15,881 nt of DNA from an uncultured Lentisphaeria bacterium (GTDB lineage: Bacteria > Verrucomicrobiota > Lentisphaeria > Victivallales > UBA1829): NCBI GenBank assembly GCA_905197955.1, contig CAJKAR010000061.1:1-15881 (forward strand), given 5' to 3'. Positions 14,855-15,881 of the stretch are shown one piece after another. Position 1 is the first letter of the stretch. The number at the start of each line of letters is the position of its first letter. A program made the translations under genes and the position numbers. The notes under the pieces were generated by a model. The model was not told the DNA's origin and did no database searches. It saw nothing but the letters and a program-made list of their open reading frames with translations.

Positions 14855-15767
14855 TTTGAGAGTCAAACTTGGTCCGCTTGAACTGAAAAATCCCGTCATG
14901 ACCGCCTCCGGCACATTCGGATACGGAAGCGAATACGAAGAATTTTTTGCGCCATCTCTGCTCGGTGCCGTCGTCGTGAAAGGCGTCGCAGCAAAGCCCG
15001 TTCACGGAAATCCGACTCCCCGCGTCGCGGAGGTCACTTCCGGAATGATCAATGCGATCGGTCTCCAGGGGCCCGGCGTTGACAAGTTCCTTCATGATGA
15101 ACATTATATGCCGTATCTCAAACGCTCCGGATCCACGGTCATCGTGAATATCTGGGGAAAGAGCGTCGATGAGTACCGCTATGTCGCAGAGCGACTCGAT
15201 GCGGAATCCGAGGGCATCGCGGCTCTCGAAATCAATGTCTCCTGTCCCAACGTAAAAGAGGGGGGGATTTCGTTCAGCTCCGATACCGCGGCAATGGGAA
15301 AGGTCGTCGCTGCCGTCCGCTCCGCGACAAAACTTCCTCTCATTACCAAACTCAGCCCGAACGTCAAAAGCATGCCCGAATTCGCAAAGGCCGCCGCAGA
15401 CAACGGTAGTGATATCGTTTCCATGATTAATACCATCCCCGCAATGGCGATCGACATCGAAACACGACGGCCCAAAATCGCAAATATCACCGGGGGCCTC
15501 AGCGGTCCAGCCGTCAAACCTGTCGCAATTAAAATGGTCTACGAAACAGCAAAGGCCGTCAACATCCCGATCATCGGAATGGGAGGAATCTTTTCCGGCG
15601 AAGATGCTGTCGAATTCCTCCTCGCCGGCGCTTCCGCCGTCGCGGTCGGTTCTGCGATCTTCGCGGATCCCATGTCCCCTGTAAAAGTCCTTCACGGAAT
15701 CGAGGAGTATCTTACCCGTCATCATTACGCTTCTGTTAATGATATTATCGGGAAGGTGCTCGTCTGA
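14847..15767 (+). CDS. pyrD: Dihydroorotate dehydrogenase catalytic subunit, class 1B
   Basis: Oxidises dihydroorotate to orotate, the fourth step of pyrimidine synthesis, using FMN; with PyrK it forms the NAD-dependent heterotetramer. The 306 residues carry NPVMTASGTFGYG near the N-terminus, the active-site Cys133 in EINVSCPNVKEGG (cysteine marks the class 1 enzymes), and the FMN phosphate site GMGGIFSGEDA followed by GASAVAVGSAIF. The ATG at 14847 lies 6 bases after GAGGAGG and overlaps the pyrK stop by 8 bp, implying coupled translation; an in-frame ATG at 14769 lies inside pyrK. Third codon positions are notably C-rich. A run of seven G (15260-15266) inside the active-site loop is a possible sequencing or slippage hotspot, but the frame is intact. 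Confidence 0.96.
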   Translation: MPDLRVKLGPLELKNPVMTASGTFGYGSEYEEFFAPSLLGAVVVKGVAAKPVHGNPTPRVAEVTSGMINAIGLQGPGVDKFLHDEHYMPYLKRSGSTVIVNIWGKSVDEYRYVAERLDAESEGIAALEINVSCPNVKEGGISFSSDTAAMGKVVAAVRSATKLPLITKLSPNVKSMPEFAKAAADNGSDIVSMINTIPAMAIDIETRRPKIANITGGLSGPAVKPVAIKMVYETAKAVNIPIIGMGGIFSGEDAVEFLLAGASAVAVGSAIFADPMSPVKVLHGIEEYLTRHHYASVNDIIGKVLV

Positions 15768-15818
15768 TAAATTGTGTTGTTCGGGGGCTGGTTTCTCGCC
15801 TTCTTCCTTTTTTCTACC

Positions 15819-15877
15819 GGGGTTTTAGTTGGTGGCTTCTCGCCCCCAACACCCCTCGGCAGGACCATCGGCCCTGC
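15819..15877 (-). repeat. GC-rich intergenic hairpin cluster
   Basis: Two strong stems lie next to each other. GTTGGTGGC (15828-15836) pairs with GCCCCCAAC (15842-15850) with one mismatch and a 5-base loop, and is extended outward by GGGGT (15819-15823) with ACCCC (15851-15855). GCAGGACC (15859-15866) pairs with GGCCCTGC (15870-15877), with one G-T pair on the RNA. A TTTCTCGCC segment at 15792-15800 resembles part of the first stem. On the minus strand this has the look of GC-rich intergenic repeats seen in many gut bacteria. Orientation is a guess, and the element runs off the window end. No U-tract follows, so it is not a standard terminator for pyrD. Confidence 0.55.
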
Positions 15878-15881
15878 ACCC

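Noticed and set aside
500..15767. A GC-skew reversal marking an origin or terminus
   Set aside because: Spot counts of G and C in several 60-base lines across the window showed only small, inconsistent differences.

Overview
The window carries about ten complete protein genes plus regulatory DNA. The gene set looks like a Gram-negative bacterium of moderate GC content: type II citrate synthase, class 1B dihydroorotate dehydrogenase, PriA, a SuhB-like phosphatase, a two-component system, and a divergent GH38-type glycosidase beside AraC and IclR regulators. Carbohydrate genes of this kind together with this composition would fit the Lentisphaerota (Victivallis-like) or a related PVC lineage. 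That placement is an inference, because there is no rRNA gene to confirm it. No tRNA, rRNA, CRISPR array, transposase, phage gene or origin was recognised.

Layout, left to right. Bases 1-503 hold an intrinsic terminator for a gene to the left, a strict 10-bp-phased AT-rich array, a doubtful 48-codon ORF and the likely promoter of the citrate synthase gene. Citrate synthase (504-1775, +) is followed 25 bp later by a family 8 glycosyltransferase (1801-2751, +). This pair converges on an IclR-family regulator (2760-3509, -), which lies downstream of an AraC-family regulator (3575-4384, -). The AraC gene is divergent from a GH38/DUF5054-type glycoside hydrolase (4500-6875, +), and their promoters overlap inside an inverted repeat. 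This reads as a locally regulated carbohydrate-use locus.

The hydrolase converges on a minus-strand cluster running vWA protein -> histidine kinase -> response regulator (10866 down to 6886). The vWA gene has a perfect TTGACA/TATAAT promoter. Its -35 is the last of four TTTACA-like hexamers spaced exactly 11 bp apart, the geometry bound by PhoB/PhoP-type response regulators. The regulator encoded in the cluster belongs to that family, so a self-controlled circuit is a reasonable hypothesis. The kinase promoter lies so close to its ATG that the mRNA may be leaderless.

Upstream of that cluster, suhB-like and priA genes form a tightly packed minus-strand pair (13977 down to 10975). They diverge from pyrK-pyrD (14069-15767, +), the two subunits of NAD-linked dihydroorotate dehydrogenase, which overlap by 8 bp. 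The two divergent units share a symmetric -10 element. The window ends in a cluster of GC-rich hairpins (15783-15881) that looks like part of an intergenic repeat element.
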